Part shown: piece by piece, positions 1-7,701 of the stretch
How positions within the stretch are numbered: position 1 is the stretch's first letter
Layout: every line of letters begins with the position of its first letter
Source of the DNA: Minisyncoccota bacterium
GTDB lineage: Bacteria; Patescibacteriota; Minisyncoccia; UBA6257
Assembly (NCBI GenBank): GCA_028719125.1
Contig: JAQUKM010000002.1
Coordinates: 17,951-53,900 of the forward strand
Length of the DNA stretch: 35,950 nt
Direction of reading: 5' to 3'
Made by a program: the position numbers and the translations under genes
The notes under the pieces: model-generated
Database searches by the model: none
Told to the model about the DNA's origin: nothing
The model's input: the letters and a program-made list of their open reading frames with translations, nothing else

Positions 1-5
1 ACTAA

Positions 6-35
6 TTTTAAATTTTAAATTTTAAATTTTTAAAA
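6..35. repeat. AT-only heptamer tandem repeat
   Basis: Three exact copies of ttttaaa (6-26) and a fourth, slightly lengthened one (27-35) lie just past the rpsK stop. Nothing else is readable in the first 60 bases. It may be a low-complexity spacer between rpsK and the next gene, which lies outside the window. Confidence 0.7.
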
Positions 36-60
36 TAATTTTTTAACACCTTCTTGTAAA

Positions 61-504
61 TTATACTCTTCTCATTTTTTTAGGGCGTGGCCCATTATGA
101 GGAATTGGCGTAATATCCTTAATCATAGTTATATCTAACCCTTGGCTAGCAAAAGAACGAATCGCCATATCCCTGCCACCCCCAATTCCCTTTAAATAAA
201 TTTCTGCTGTTTTTAATCCCATCTTCCTGGCTTTCTCCATCAAAACGCTCACTACTTTTGAGGCGGCAAAAGGAGTCGCTTTTTTAGGGCCTTTGAACCC
301 TAAAGAACCGGCGGAAGACCAAGCAAGAGCATTACCCTTCAAATCAGTTATTAAAATTGAAGTATTGTTGTAAGAAGCGTTTATATAAATTCTCCCCTTC
401 TCTATTGTCTTTTTAATCAGGGATTTTGATTTAGAAGAAACAATCTTTTCTTCCATCTTGATAGCTTCTTCTCCTGCTTTGGTAATAACTCTTTTCTTGC
501 CCAT
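61..504 (-). CDS. rpsK: 30S ribosomal protein S11
   Basis: S11 sits on the 30S platform next to the 16S 690/790 loops and contacts S18 and S21. At 147 residues it is longer than the usual ~130 because of a Lys/Glu-rich N-terminal tail of about 25 residues. The family core follows: YINASYNNTSILITD, SAGSLGFKGPKKATPFAA, and a basic C-terminus with TPIPHNGPRPKK. It follows rpsM by 66 bp, the normal alpha-operon order. The expected next genes (rpsD, rpoA, rplQ) are beyond the window edge. No clear Shine-Dalgarno sequence precedes the ATG. Confidence 0.97.
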   Translation of the reverse strand: MGKKRVITKAGEEAIKMEEKIVSSKSKSLIKKTIEKGRIYINASYNNTSILITDLKGNALAWSSAGSLGFKGPKKATPFAASKVVSVLMEKARKMGLKTAEIYLKGIGGGRDMAIRSFASQGLDITMIKDITPIPHNGPRPKKMRRV

Positions 505-570
505 AATTATATATCCATTAATTATATAAACACTAAACTCTTAACACTAAACAAATACTTTTGAGTTTTA

Positions 571-963
571 TTACGTCGGTGTTGGCGCTTTCCTTTTGCC
601 AGAACCTACAGTTTTTCTCACATTGCCTCTAACTGTCCTTGAATTCGTTTTGGTTCTTTGCCCTCTTGCCGGCAATCGTCTAATATGCCTCAAACCCCGA
701 TAGCTATTGATATTTATTAACCTTTTTATATTATCCCTTACCTCTCTTCTTAAATCACCTTCTATCGTAATTTGTTTTTTTTCTAAGAGTTCTTTTATGG
801 TATTTAATTCTTTAGAGGTTAAATCTTTGGCTTTTTTTTCAAAATTAATCCCCGCTTCCTTGAGAAGCTCCTCTGATAAAGATTGCCCTATTCCATAGAT
901 ATAAGTCAGGGCAATCTTAATGTTTTTATCATCCGGGATATTTATTCCTAAAAAACGAACCAT
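571..963 (-). CDS. rpsM: 30S ribosomal protein S13
   Basis: S13 is in the head of the small subunit, bridges to 5S/L5 and contacts the P-site tRNA through its basic tail. The 130 residues carry the helix-two-turn-helix start (FLGINIPDDKNIKIALTYIYGIG), the RGLRHIRRLPARGQRTKTNSRT signature, and a Lys/Arg-rich C-terminal end. Length is slightly above the usual 115-125. It starts 13 bp after the rpmJ stop, in the conserved order infA-rpmJ-rpsM-rpsK. Confidence 0.97.
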   Translation of the reverse strand: MVRFLGINIPDDKNIKIALTYIYGIGQSLSEELLKEAGINFEKKAKDLTSKELNTIKELLEKKQITIEGDLRREVRDNIKRLININSYRGLRHIRRLPARGQRTKTNSRTVRGNVRKTVGSGKRKAPTPT

Positions 964-976
964 TGTTAATTATCTT

Positions 977-1090
977 TTATCCTTGGCGCTGTTTATGTTT
1001 TGGATTTTGGCAAATAACATATAGGCGACCTTTTCGTCGCACCACTTTACAATTCTTACAAATTTTTTTTACTGAGGATCTAACTTTCAT
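977..1090 (-). CDS. rpmJ: 50S ribosomal protein L36 (zinc-binding form)
   Basis: This 37-codon gene was found by reading the gap between infA and rpsM on the minus strand. It begins [19 protein letters not shown] and ends [11 protein letters not shown] before a TAA. C11, C14, C27 and H33 form the zinc ribbon of the C+ form of L36. L36 binds 23S rRNA near the base of the L7/L12 stalk. Position and length match the family exactly: infA lies 36 bp upstream and rpsM 13 bp downstream. Confidence 0.96.
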   Translation of the reverse strand: MKVRSSVKKICKNCKVVRRKGRLYVICQNPKHKQRQG

Positions 1091-1126
1091 ACCAATATTT
1101 GAGCGCAGCACACTCCGCCCCTAACT

Positions 1127-1348
1127 TTACAGCCGATAAACAATGCGACCGCGTTTAGAATCATAAGGGGATATTTCAACCACAACATTATCGCCGGGAA
1201 GGACTTTAATAAAGTGAAGACGAAGTTTGCCGGCTAAATGAGCTAAAATTTCTTCGCCTCCTTCATTGAGCCGGACACGAAACATTGTGTTCCGCAAAGA
1301 TTCAATTACAACCCCTTCTTTACGAATCGCTTCTTTTTTCTGCGCCAT
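1127..1348 (-). CDS. infA: translation initiation factor IF-1
   Basis: IF-1 is a single OB-fold protein that binds the 30S A site during initiation. The 73 residues match the family over their whole length ([51 protein letters not shown]). Instead of following map directly, as in most bacteria, it has its own candidate promoter (TTGACA at 1383-1388) and lies after a 13.5-kb block of other genes. That promoter would give a leader of only about five bases. It heads infA-rpmJ-rpsM-rpsK. Confidence 0.97.
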   Translation of the reverse strand: MAQKKEAIRKEGVVIESLRNTMFRVRLNEGGEEILAHLAGKLRLHFIKVLPGDNVVVEISPYDSKRGRIVYRL

Positions 1349-1359
1349 AAAACTTTTTT

Positions 1360-1388
1360 AGGTTATCAAAATAAGTAACTTTTGTCAA
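1360..1388 (-). promoter_or_regulatory. Candidate sigma-70 promoter of infA
   Basis: On the minus strand a perfect -35 TTGACA (1388-1383), preceded by GGGG, is followed by a 17-bp spacer and TAACCT (1365-1360). The -10 matches only 3/6 but is preceded by the extended-10 TG. Predicted start is near 1353, about five bases before the infA ATG at 1348. Confidence 0.6.
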
Positions 1389-1394
1389 CCCCGT

Positions 1395-1475
1395 GATTAC
1401 ATTGCTACATTATTAAATCGTTTCATTGCTTTCTTTATTATTGTTGTATTGTTCTGTCATTATTGTTCTACCATT
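1395..1475. repeat. Degenerate ATTGYTA-type repeat tract (copy 1)
   Basis: Low-complexity tract built from variants of attgcta/attgtt (attacattgctac, tttcattgc, ttgttgtattgttc, attgttcta). It fills the gap between the baseplate-J-like gene and infA, directly upstream of the infA -35. The 13-mer attacattgctac (1396-1408) recurs exactly at 28758-28770 upstream of the tuf promoter. Confidence 0.6.
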
Positions 1476-1502
1476 ATATTGACGCCGTACGCCATTATGC
1501 AT

Positions 1503-2978
1503 TTATTTTACTGATAGATTAATCTTCTCTTGAGAATTAGGAACTTTTCTAATCCAAAAAGGCCAAAGTTTAACTTTAGCTTCTTGGACTCCAGGAATAT
1601 TTCGCAAAATTTCATCCAATTCTTCTTTATCTTTTCCAAGAAGAGCATTTTCTATCGCATCTAAATCAATCTGGTGGCATAAAGTTTGATTGGTCTTAAT
1701 AGTCATTTTTAAAGACCCCCTTTCAAAATCGGCCTCCAAATCAGAGTATTCTATCTGGGGTTCTCCGCAAAAATCATAATTCTCATCTTTATCCTCTCCT
1801 AAAATACTTTGAATAAAGTTTATCATGTGGTTTTTATTAAAAGCAATTACTTTTATCTCTATTTCGGCGCTTACGGTGAATTTATCTGTATAATCTCCTA
1901 TTTTGGCGTCGCTTTCTATTTTACTGATTTTTACACCGCTCTTTGCCCCCGGTAAAATTATTAATTCTTTAGGCACTTTATTTTCCACATCTTGATTTAT
2001 AGAATCCATTATTTTGTCTAATATCGCGCCTTCCGCATTTTTAATATCTTCTGCGGAAACCATCGGCACTTCTCCTAAACTGCCTCCGGTCATCGGCTGT
2101 TTAGAAACTCCATAGAATCCCTCAAATTCAGGCATTCCCTGAAATCCTGGAATCGTAAATTTACAATCCGGCAATTGGCAAGGGCCTATATTATAATCCG
2201 GGCCCGGCTTATCAGCAGTAACTTTGACATCAATTGTTGAAGGCACTAATTTGCCATTTTCAGTCGTCGCCCCTGGCACTACTACCCGTGAATCAAGACG
2301 AAATATTTTATGATATGGCGTTTCAAAACGAGTTGTCGCTACTAAAATTTGGGGCGAAGTGGAATAATTATTATAAATTGTAATCACACCTTTTGCTTTT
2401 GTCTCATCTTTACCCTGCCCAGTACTTTTAAATTCCTCTGTCTCTGTGGAATTAAAAACAAATAAATTACCGGGAATAACTGCTTTTCTGGTGTCTATTG
2501 ATGATACATTACTATCAACCACAATACTTTTTGAAAAAGGAATCTCCGTCTTCTGGGTAATAATCTCAATATCGGCGCGAGCTGAAGCAACAAACCCTAT
2601 ATAATACAAAGCGACCAACACAATTGGAATGCCAAAAAGCAAAAAAGGCTTTAAATTTTTTATTTTTTTTCGAGTTGGGGGTTTAATAACTATAGTTTCC
2701 CCTGATTCCTGCCTCTCTTCCTCCCTCATCTCTTCTTTTTCTTCTTTTTCTTCCTTTTCTTCCTTTTCTTCCTTTTCTTCCTGACTTCCTGAGACTGTTT
2801 CTATCCGAGAAATAGCGACTAATTTTTCTTCCATTTCTACACTTATTCCCTCTTCATTTTCCTCTGGCATTTGAGAAGTTTCTGGGGTCTCAAAAAAAAC
2901 ACCCGGCTTTAATTCATGCGGAGAAAAAATATCTTTGACTTTTCTTCTGCTCCTTTGTTGATTATCCTGATTATCCAT
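1503..2978 (-). CDS. Baseplate-J-like single-pass membrane protein
   Basis: This 491-residue protein has unknown function. A charged cytoplasmic N-terminal part (1-108) includes an EKE low-complexity run at about 66-83. One membrane helix follows (about 111-131, FLLFGIPIVLVALYYIGFVA), then a ~360-residue outer region. That region holds KGVITIYNNYSTSPQILVATTRF, a VPGA segment and PGPDYNIGP, and ends with a short motif around PFWIRKVP. This pattern matches what is often annotated as baseplate J/gp47-like in CPR genomes; the phage link is a distant similarity, and no phage genes are nearby. It lies 63 bp downstream of alaS with its own promoter-like sequence and an AAGGA ribosome binding site 7 bp before the ATG. 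Confidence 0.75.
   Translation of the reverse strand: MDNQDNQQRSRRKVKDIFSPHELKPGVFFETPETSQMPEENEEGISVEMEEKLVAISRIETVSGSQEEKEEKEEKEEKEEKEEMREEERQESGETIVIKPPTRKKIKNLKPFLLFGIPIVLVALYYIGFVASARADIEIITQKTEIPFSKSIVVDSNVSSIDTRKAVIPGNLFVFNSTETEEFKSTGQGKDETKAKGVITIYNNYSTSPQILVATTRFETPYHKIFRLDSRVVVPGATTENGKLVPSTIDVKVTADKPGPDYNIGPCQLPDCKFTIPGFQGMPEFEGFYGVSKQPMTGGSLGEVPMVSAEDIKNAEGAILDKIMDSINQDVENKVPKELIILPGAKSGVKISKIESDAKIGDYTDKFTVSAEIEIKVIAFNKNHMINFIQSILGEDKDENYDFCGEPQIEYSDLEADFERGSLKMTIKTNQTLCHQIDLDAIENALLGKDKEELDEILRNIPGVQEAKVKLWPFWIRKVPNSQEKINLSVK
2733..2777 (-). repeat. In-frame 9-bp minisatellite (Glu-Lys-Glu codons)
   Basis: Five 9-bp units (plus-strand ttctttttc twice, then ttccttttc three times) code for repeated Glu-Lys-Glu in the cytoplasmic part of the baseplate-J-like protein. 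The unit is a multiple of three, so copy-number changes would keep the frame. Confidence 0.85.
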
Positions 2979-3003
2979 TTTTTATTCCTTATTTTTCATT
3001 TTT

Positions 3004-3033
3004 AGTATATCATAAAAATAGTTTACCTCACAA
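3004..3033 (-). promoter_or_regulatory. Candidate promoter of the baseplate-J-like gene
   Basis: Minus strand: TTGTGA (3033-3028), an 18-bp spacer, and TATACT (3009-3004) preceded by TG as an extended -10. It lies in the 63-bp gap after the alaS stop. A predicted start near 2997 leaves a short leader containing AAGGA before the ATG at 2978. Confidence 0.5.
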
Positions 3034-3041
3034 GACCCCCC

Positions 3042-4964
3042 TTACTCTAAAATAGCTTTTATCCTTCTGACACCGGCGCTAGATGATTCTTCTTTAATAA
3101 TTTTAAAATGCCCCAGCTCCCCGGTTGATTTTGCATGAGGTCCTCCACAAATTTCTTTTGAAACCCATTCATCTTCTTTACCAATCATATAAACTTTTAC
3201 CTTCTCGCCGTATTTTGATTCAAAAACCCCAATCGCCCCTTCTTCTTTCGCCTCTTTTAAGGGTATCTCCTTAAAAGATACTGGCAAATTATTTTTGATT
3301 ATCTCATTAACTATCTCTTCCACTTTTTTTATTTGCTCATTGGTCAATTTCTCTGGATAGGAAAAATCAAAGCGCAATCTTTCTGCGGTAATATTAGAGC
3401 CTTTCTGCCTCACTCCCTCTCCTAATACTTGCCTTAAAGCAGCCCCTAAAAGGTGGCAGGCAGTATGGAGACTTCTGGTTTTAAAAGAGGTATCTAATAA
3501 GCCGCCTCTAAATTTCCCTGCCGCGGCAGTTCTTGAAAGTTCTTGGTGTTTTTTAATTTCTTCCCGAAATAATTTTAACAAATTTCCCTCTGTCTCTTTT
3601 GACATAGGGGTCCCGCCGGCTTGAACCCTTTTTCTGTTTATCTCTTCAATGCTTAATTCAAAAGGGAAACCATATGTCTGGTATAAATTAAACAAGGACT
3701 TTTCATCCAAAACAAAATTTTTAAAATTGCCTTTATAATTGTCAAATAATTTTTCAAGTTCTTTAAGGCCTTTTTCTAATGTTTTCTCAAATTTAATTCC
3801 TTCATTGGCTAAATTATCCATTATAAATTTGGCATTCCTCTCTAATTCAGGATACACCGATTTATACTTATCAATAATAACCTGAGCTATTTCTTGAATC
3901 CACAAATCTTGTTTTATCTCTATTTGCTGACCGTAGCGAATAGCTCTCCTGATTAAACGCCGCACTACATATCCTTGGCTAACATTAGAAGGCGCTACCC
4001 CTTTATCATCACCCATAATAAAAGTGGCGGCCCTTAAATGGTCAGCAATTACCTCAAAGGGAAGCATATTATTTTCATATTTTAACCCCGAGAGCATCTC
4101 AATTTTTTTAAGAATATCAATAAATAAATCTGTTTTAAAAATATTTTTCTCGCCCTGTAATATCGCAACTAGACGCTCCAAACCTCCGCCAAAATCTACA
4201 TTCTTTTGAGGCAAGGGTTTAAATCCTTTGTTGGTGTTAATAAACTCTATAAAAACGCTATTGCCAATTTCTACAAAACGACCACAGCCACAATTAATAT
4301 GGCAGGGTTGATTCTTGTATTTTGAATTCTCGTGCCTCTTTAATTCTTCCCCAAAATCATAAAAAACCTCGCTGTCTGGACCGCCAATCTCTCCAATCGG
4401 CATTTCATTAGGGGCGCCAGAACGCGACCACCAATTTTTACTTTCGTCATAATAAAAAATGCGGCCATTATCTATTCCTTTTTTCTCAGCAAAATCAACA
4501 TCTTTAGCCTCAATACCGTTTTTCTTAAAAATATCTTTCCAAATTTCCACAGATTCTAAATCCCTCTCAATGCCAATTTCTTTATTTCCACGGAAAACAG
4601 AGACATAAAGTTTTTGAGGGTTTAATTTTAACTCTTCAATCAAAAATTCAAACAACCAATTCAACTGTTCTTTCTTAAAATAATCGCCTAAAGACCAATT
4701 TCCCATCATTTCAAAAAAAGTGGTGTGGCGATTGTCTCCTACTTCTTCTATGTCTTCAGCCCGGAATGATTTTTGAATATCAACCAGTCTTTTGCCTAAA
4801 GGATGCGGTTCCCCCATCAAATACGGCACCAAGGGTTGCATCCCTGAACTAGTAAATAAAGTGGTGGGATCGTTTTCCGGGATTAAAGAAGCTGAGGAAA
4901 TAATTTTATGGCCCCTTTCCTCAAAAAACTTTAAAAATTTTTTTCTCAATTCTTCAGAAGACAT
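3042..4964 (-). CDS. alaS: Alanyl-tRNA synthetase, short form without C-Ala
   Basis: It charges tRNA-Ala. At 640 residues it is far shorter than the E. coli enzyme (876). The class II core is intact: motif 2 region RHTTFFEMMGNWSLGDYF (79-96) and motif 3 DFGGGLERL (257-265). The helical tRNA-recognition part runs to about 470. The editing domain follows at once, with HTACH (H500, H504) and CGGPH (C606, H610), the zinc-binding set that hydrolyses mischarged Ser/Gly-tRNA-Ala. Two parts are missing: the ~100-residue beta-barrel that normally precedes the editing domain and the C-terminal oligomerisation (C-Ala) region. The frame is uninterrupted and ends cleanly at AGVRRIKAILE, so this is a real short form. 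It is separated from the MurE-like gene by 164 bp. Confidence 0.95.
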   Translation of the reverse strand: MSSEELRKKFLKFFEERGHKIISSASLIPENDPTTLFTSSGMQPLVPYLMGEPHPLGKRLVDIQKSFRAEDIEEVGDNRHTTFFEMMGNWSLGDYFKKEQLNWLFEFLIEELKLNPQKLYVSVFRGNKEIGIERDLESVEIWKDIFKKNGIEAKDVDFAEKKGIDNGRIFYYDESKNWWSRSGAPNEMPIGEIGGPDSEVFYDFGEELKRHENSKYKNQPCHINCGCGRFVEIGNSVFIEFINTNKGFKPLPQKNVDFGGGLERLVAILQGEKNIFKTDLFIDILKKIEMLSGLKYENNMLPFEVIADHLRAATFIMGDDKGVAPSNVSQGYVVRRLIRRAIRYGQQIEIKQDLWIQEIAQVIIDKYKSVYPELERNAKFIMDNLANEGIKFEKTLEKGLKELEKLFDNYKGNFKNFVLDEKSLFNLYQTYGFPFELSIEEINRKRVQAGGTPMSKETEGNLLKLFREEIKKHQELSRTAAAGKFRGGLLDTSFKTRSLHTACHLLGAALRQVLGEGVRQKGSNITAERLRFDFSYPEKLTNEQIKKVEEIVNEIIKNNLPVSFKEIPLKEAKEEGAIGVFESKYGEKVKVYMIGKEDEWVSKEICGGPHAKSTGELGHFKIIKEESSSAGVRRIKAILE

Positions 4965-5030
4965 GATGATAAATAAAAAAAATTAAACTCAAAGATCAAA
5001 ATTCAAAACTATAAACTTAAAAAGCGAAGA

Positions 5031-5058
5031 AATATACTTTGAGAAACGCCCAAGACAA
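5031..5058 (-). promoter_or_regulatory. Candidate alaS promoter
   Basis: Minus strand: TTGTCT (5058-5053), a 16-bp spacer, and TATATT (5036-5031, 5/6 to consensus). The predicted start near 5024 gives a ~60-base AT-rich leader with an eight-T run before the alaS ATG at 4964. Confidence 0.35.
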
Positions 5059-5091
5059 ATAAATGATATATTTTTGAAATCATCCGCAGCC

Positions 5092-5111
5092 GAGGGGGCA
5101 TGGCGCCCCTC
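5092..5111 (-). terminator. GC-rich hairpin after the MurE-like gene
   Basis: A strong stem (GGGGC 95-99 pairing with GCCCC 105-109, plus a flanking GA/TC pair and one bulged G) with a five-base loop lies 17 bp after the MurE-like stop. There is no T-tract on its 3' side in the direction of transcription, so it is either an atypical terminator or an mRNA-end stabiliser. Confidence 0.4.
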
Positions 5112-5128
5112 TTTTGCTTGCCTTCTTT

Positions 5129-6400
5129 TTAGTACCCTTCTTCTTTCAAAACCTCCTTCGTGACCTCCCGATCATCAAACGGAACTGTCTTTTTGCCATA
5201 ATCCATTATTTTTTCATTGCCTCTACCAAGGATAACAATTAAATCCTCTTCTTCAGCTAATTGAATTGCTTTTCTGATTGCTTCTTTTCTGCTATCAATG
5301 GCCAAATACTTTTCTGGGGAAACATTTTTTTTCTTAACAAAATTCAAGAAATCATCAATACTTGCCTGAGGAGATGGTTCCTGAGGATCGTCTTCGGTAA
5401 TAATTGTCAAATCAAAAAAATTTGTGGCTAGGGCGGCTAACTTTTCTCTTTCTTCTATCGGGCTTTCCCCAAAATTTCCATAAATAGCTATTTTCCTTTT
5501 TACATCTAAAATTTTAATAAAATCTATTATACCACGAAATGCTGTTGGCGTGTTTGCTTTATCAACAATAATAGAAAATGGTTGTTTCCCCTTTATATAT
5601 TCTAACCTGCCAGGAATATTATTAAGTTTTTCTAGCCCCCTTTTTATCTGACCTGAAGTAAAATCAAATTTTTTAACAGCGCCGACAGCAGCGAGGGCAT
5701 TACAGATATTAAATAATCCCGGCAAGGGTAAGCCAACAGAAAAAGAACTGTTACCGTTATGGATAATGATTTTGCTGTTTTCTTTCGTGACCTCTTCTAT
5801 TTCAAACCAGATATCAGAATTATTGTCTTTGCCAAAACTGATAACTTTGGCTTTTGTGTTTCTGTTAAATAAATCAAAGTATTCGCTTTCTTTAGGTAAA
5901 ACAGCTATGGCTGTTTTATCCAAACGCTTAAATAATTTTAATTTTGCCGCAATATATTGCTCCATACCGCCATGAATAGCTAAATGATGGTTATAGGAGA
6001 TGTTCGTTAAAACCGCGCTTGCGAAATCTAAACCATAAACCCGTTCATACATCAACCCGAAAGAAGAAACTTCTATAACCACTGCTTTAATACCTTTAGC
6101 TTTCATCCGCCTCAATAAAGAACAAAGAAAAAACGGATCAGGCGTTGTCGCTGGTGTGTGCGCCTTAGGATAAACTATATCAGAACCAATATAAAAACCA
6201 GCGGTGCTGATTAAGCCGGTTTTAATGCCATTATTTTCCAAGATGCTCTTTATCATAAAGCAGGTCGTCGTCTTGCCTGCTGTGCCAGTAACTCCAATAA
6301 TCGCAAGACCGTGTCCGGGAAAACCAAACATTAAATGCGCTGAAAAAGCAATAGTTTTTCTTAACAAAGAACTCCTTTTAATTTTCTCCAGTAAAGTCAT
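5129..6400 (-). CDS. MurE-type Mur ligase, N-terminally truncated and divergent
   Basis: Mur ligases add an amino acid to UDP-MurNAc-peptide using ATP. The P-loop GTAGKTTT (about 39-46), TPATTPD, IEVSS, TNIS, AAKLKLF (carbamylated Lys near 153), GRLEY and FDDREV identify the MurE branch. The ~90-residue N-terminal UDP-binding domain is absent, as in other CPR homologues. Several usually conserved residues differ: EVSSHA is EVSSFG, HLDYH is HLAIH, DYAHTPD is DKANTPT, GKGHE is GRGNE, and the substrate motif DNPR is DDPQ. Meso-DAP specificity is therefore unlikely and substrate or activity is uncertain. I chose the ATG at 6400; a TTG two codons upstream is possible. It is 12 bp after rpoD; ddl is in the same gene string. 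Confidence 0.8.
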   Translation of the reverse strand: MTLLEKIKRSSLLRKTIAFSAHLMFGFPGHGLAIIGVTGTAGKTTTCFMIKSILENNGIKTGLISTAGFYIGSDIVYPKAHTPATTPDPFFLCSLLRRMKAKGIKAVVIEVSSFGLMYERVYGLDFASAVLTNISYNHHLAIHGGMEQYIAAKLKLFKRLDKTAIAVLPKESEYFDLFNRNTKAKVISFGKDNNSDIWFEIEEVTKENSKIIIHNGNSSFSVGLPLPGLFNICNALAAVGAVKKFDFTSGQIKRGLEKLNNIPGRLEYIKGKQPFSIIVDKANTPTAFRGIIDFIKILDVKRKIAIYGNFGESPIEEREKLAALATNFFDLTIITEDDPQEPSPQASIDDFLNFVKKKNVSPEKYLAIDSRKEAIRKAIQLAEEEDLIVILGRGNEKIMDYGKKTVPFDDREVTKEVLKEEGY

Positions 6401-6412
6401 AAACAAAAACTA

Positions 6413-7660
6413 TTATTTCAAAAATTCCTTTAATCTTTTTGCTCCGGTATGTTCTTTAAGTTTCTCCAATGTTTTTGCCTCTATCTGTCTGATCCTTTCT
6501 CTCGTTACCCCAAAGGCCTCACCTACTTCTTCCAATGTATGTGTTTTCTCGCCGCTTAAGCCAAACCTCATTTTAATTATTTCTCTCTCCCGTTCTGTCA
6601 ATTCATTCATAACTTTTTCTAATTCATCTTTTAAAAGCTGACGCGTTGCCTGACCATCAGGAGTAATGGTTTTGGTATCCGAAATAAAATCTGCTAATTC
6701 GCTGCCTCCTTCTTCGTCGCCTAAAGGTTGATTAAGCGAAGAAGTGCCTTGAGAAATTTGCATCAGATAAAGAATTTCTTCAACATCTTTGCCCATCTCC
6801 GAAGCTATTTCTTCTGGCAAGGGCTCTCTCCCCAAAGTTTGGGCTAATGATCTCTTTGCTTTTAAATATTTGCTAATCGTTTCCACCATATGGACAGGAA
6901 TTCTGATAGTTCGGCCCTGATCTGCCAAGGCACGTGTTATCGCCTGTCTGATCCACCAGGTGGCGTAAGTTGAAAACTTAAATCCCTTTTTGTAATTAAA
7001 TTTATCTACCGCTCTTGAAAGGCCAATGTTCCCTTCCTGAATTAAATCCAATAAACTTAAGTTGCTACTTCTCCCAATATACCGTTTGGCGATAGACACA
7101 ACCAAACGTAGATTAGCTTCTATCATTTGTTTTCTTGCCTGTTCATCGCCTTCGCTAACTTTTTTAGCCAAAATCCTTTCTTCTTCTGGGGTAAGCAATG
7201 GCACCTTGCCGATTTCTCTCAAATATGACTGGACAGCGCCGGAAACAGCGCCAGCGTCAGATACTTTCAGAGCCTCTTTTAATTCTTTATCAGATACTTC
7301 TCCTTCCGGTATTAACAAGTCGCCGCTCTCTATAACTTCTATGTTAGCTTCGGCTAATGAATCATAAAGTTTTTCTAAAAGATCAATGTCTTCTTCTATT
7401 CGCGGAAAATATTTTAAAATTTCGTCCTGAGTGATAAATCCCCGTGATTTTCCCCTCTCTATTAAATTCTCTATTCTTCCTGCCACGCTTTTCTCTTTTT
7501 TGCTGTAATCCTTGTTTCCTTTTTTCTGTGTTTTTCGCGCCTCTTTGGGCTTTTTAACTGGTTTAGTTTTTCTGTGAATGGTTTTTATGGGTTTCAACGA
7601 GTTATCTTTCCTCTTTTTTATTTTTTTTGCAGCTTTTTTTATTTTTGTTGGTTTTTTCAT
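6413..7660 (-). CDS. rpoD: RNA polymerase primary sigma factor (RpoD/SigA)
   Basis: Housekeeping sigma factor. The 415 residues hold a Lys-rich N-terminal tail (1-57), a 1.1-like segment (about 58-112), region 1.2 ([16 protein letters not shown], from 146), region 2 with [17 protein letters not shown] (205-221) and [16 protein letters not shown] (229-244), region 3, and region 4 with [22 protein letters not shown] (375-396). The intact 2.4 and 4.2 helices fit the TATAAT/TTGACA-like promoters in this window. It follows dnaG by 41 bp, the classical macromolecular-synthesis pairing, here without rpsU. No clear ribosome binding site is seen; the leader is almost all A/T. Confidence 0.97.
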   Translation of the reverse strand: MKKPTKIKKAAKKIKKRKDNSLKPIKTIHRKTKPVKKPKEARKTQKKGNKDYSKKEKSVAGRIENLIERGKSRGFITQDEILKYFPRIEEDIDLLEKLYDSLAEANIEVIESGDLLIPEGEVSDKELKEALKVSDAGAVSGAVQSYLREIGKVPLLTPEEERILAKKVSEGDEQARKQMIEANLRLVVSIAKRYIGRSSNLSLLDLIQEGNIGLSRAVDKFNYKKGFKFSTYATWWIRQAITRALADQGRTIRIPVHMVETISKYLKAKRSLAQTLGREPLPEEIASEMGKDVEEILYLMQISQGTSSLNQPLGDEEGGSELADFISDTKTITPDGQATRQLLKDELEKVMNELTEREREIIKMRFGLSGEKTHTLEEVGEAFGVTRERIRQIEAKTLEKLKEHTGAKRLKEFLK

Positions 7661-7701
7661 TTTTTTTATTATTTTTATCAGTCAGCGGATTATTTTTTTG
7701 T

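Noticed and set aside
1503-2978. Prophage origin for the baseplate-J-like gene
   Set aside because: It has a membrane anchor and no phage neighbours; the domain name reflects distant similarity common in CPR membrane proteins.
3042-4964. AlaRS truncation due to a frameshift or assembly error
   Set aside because: The frame is open, ends after the complete CGGPH editing motif, and 60 bp of promoter-bearing DNA and another intact gene follow; no C-Ala-like frame is seen downstream.
6204-6641. Plus-strand open frame of 145 codons across the MurE-like and rpoD genes
   Set aside because: It is antisense to two well-supported genes, matches no family I know, and has the composition expected from reversed coding sequence. 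The same holds for the other plus-strand frames.
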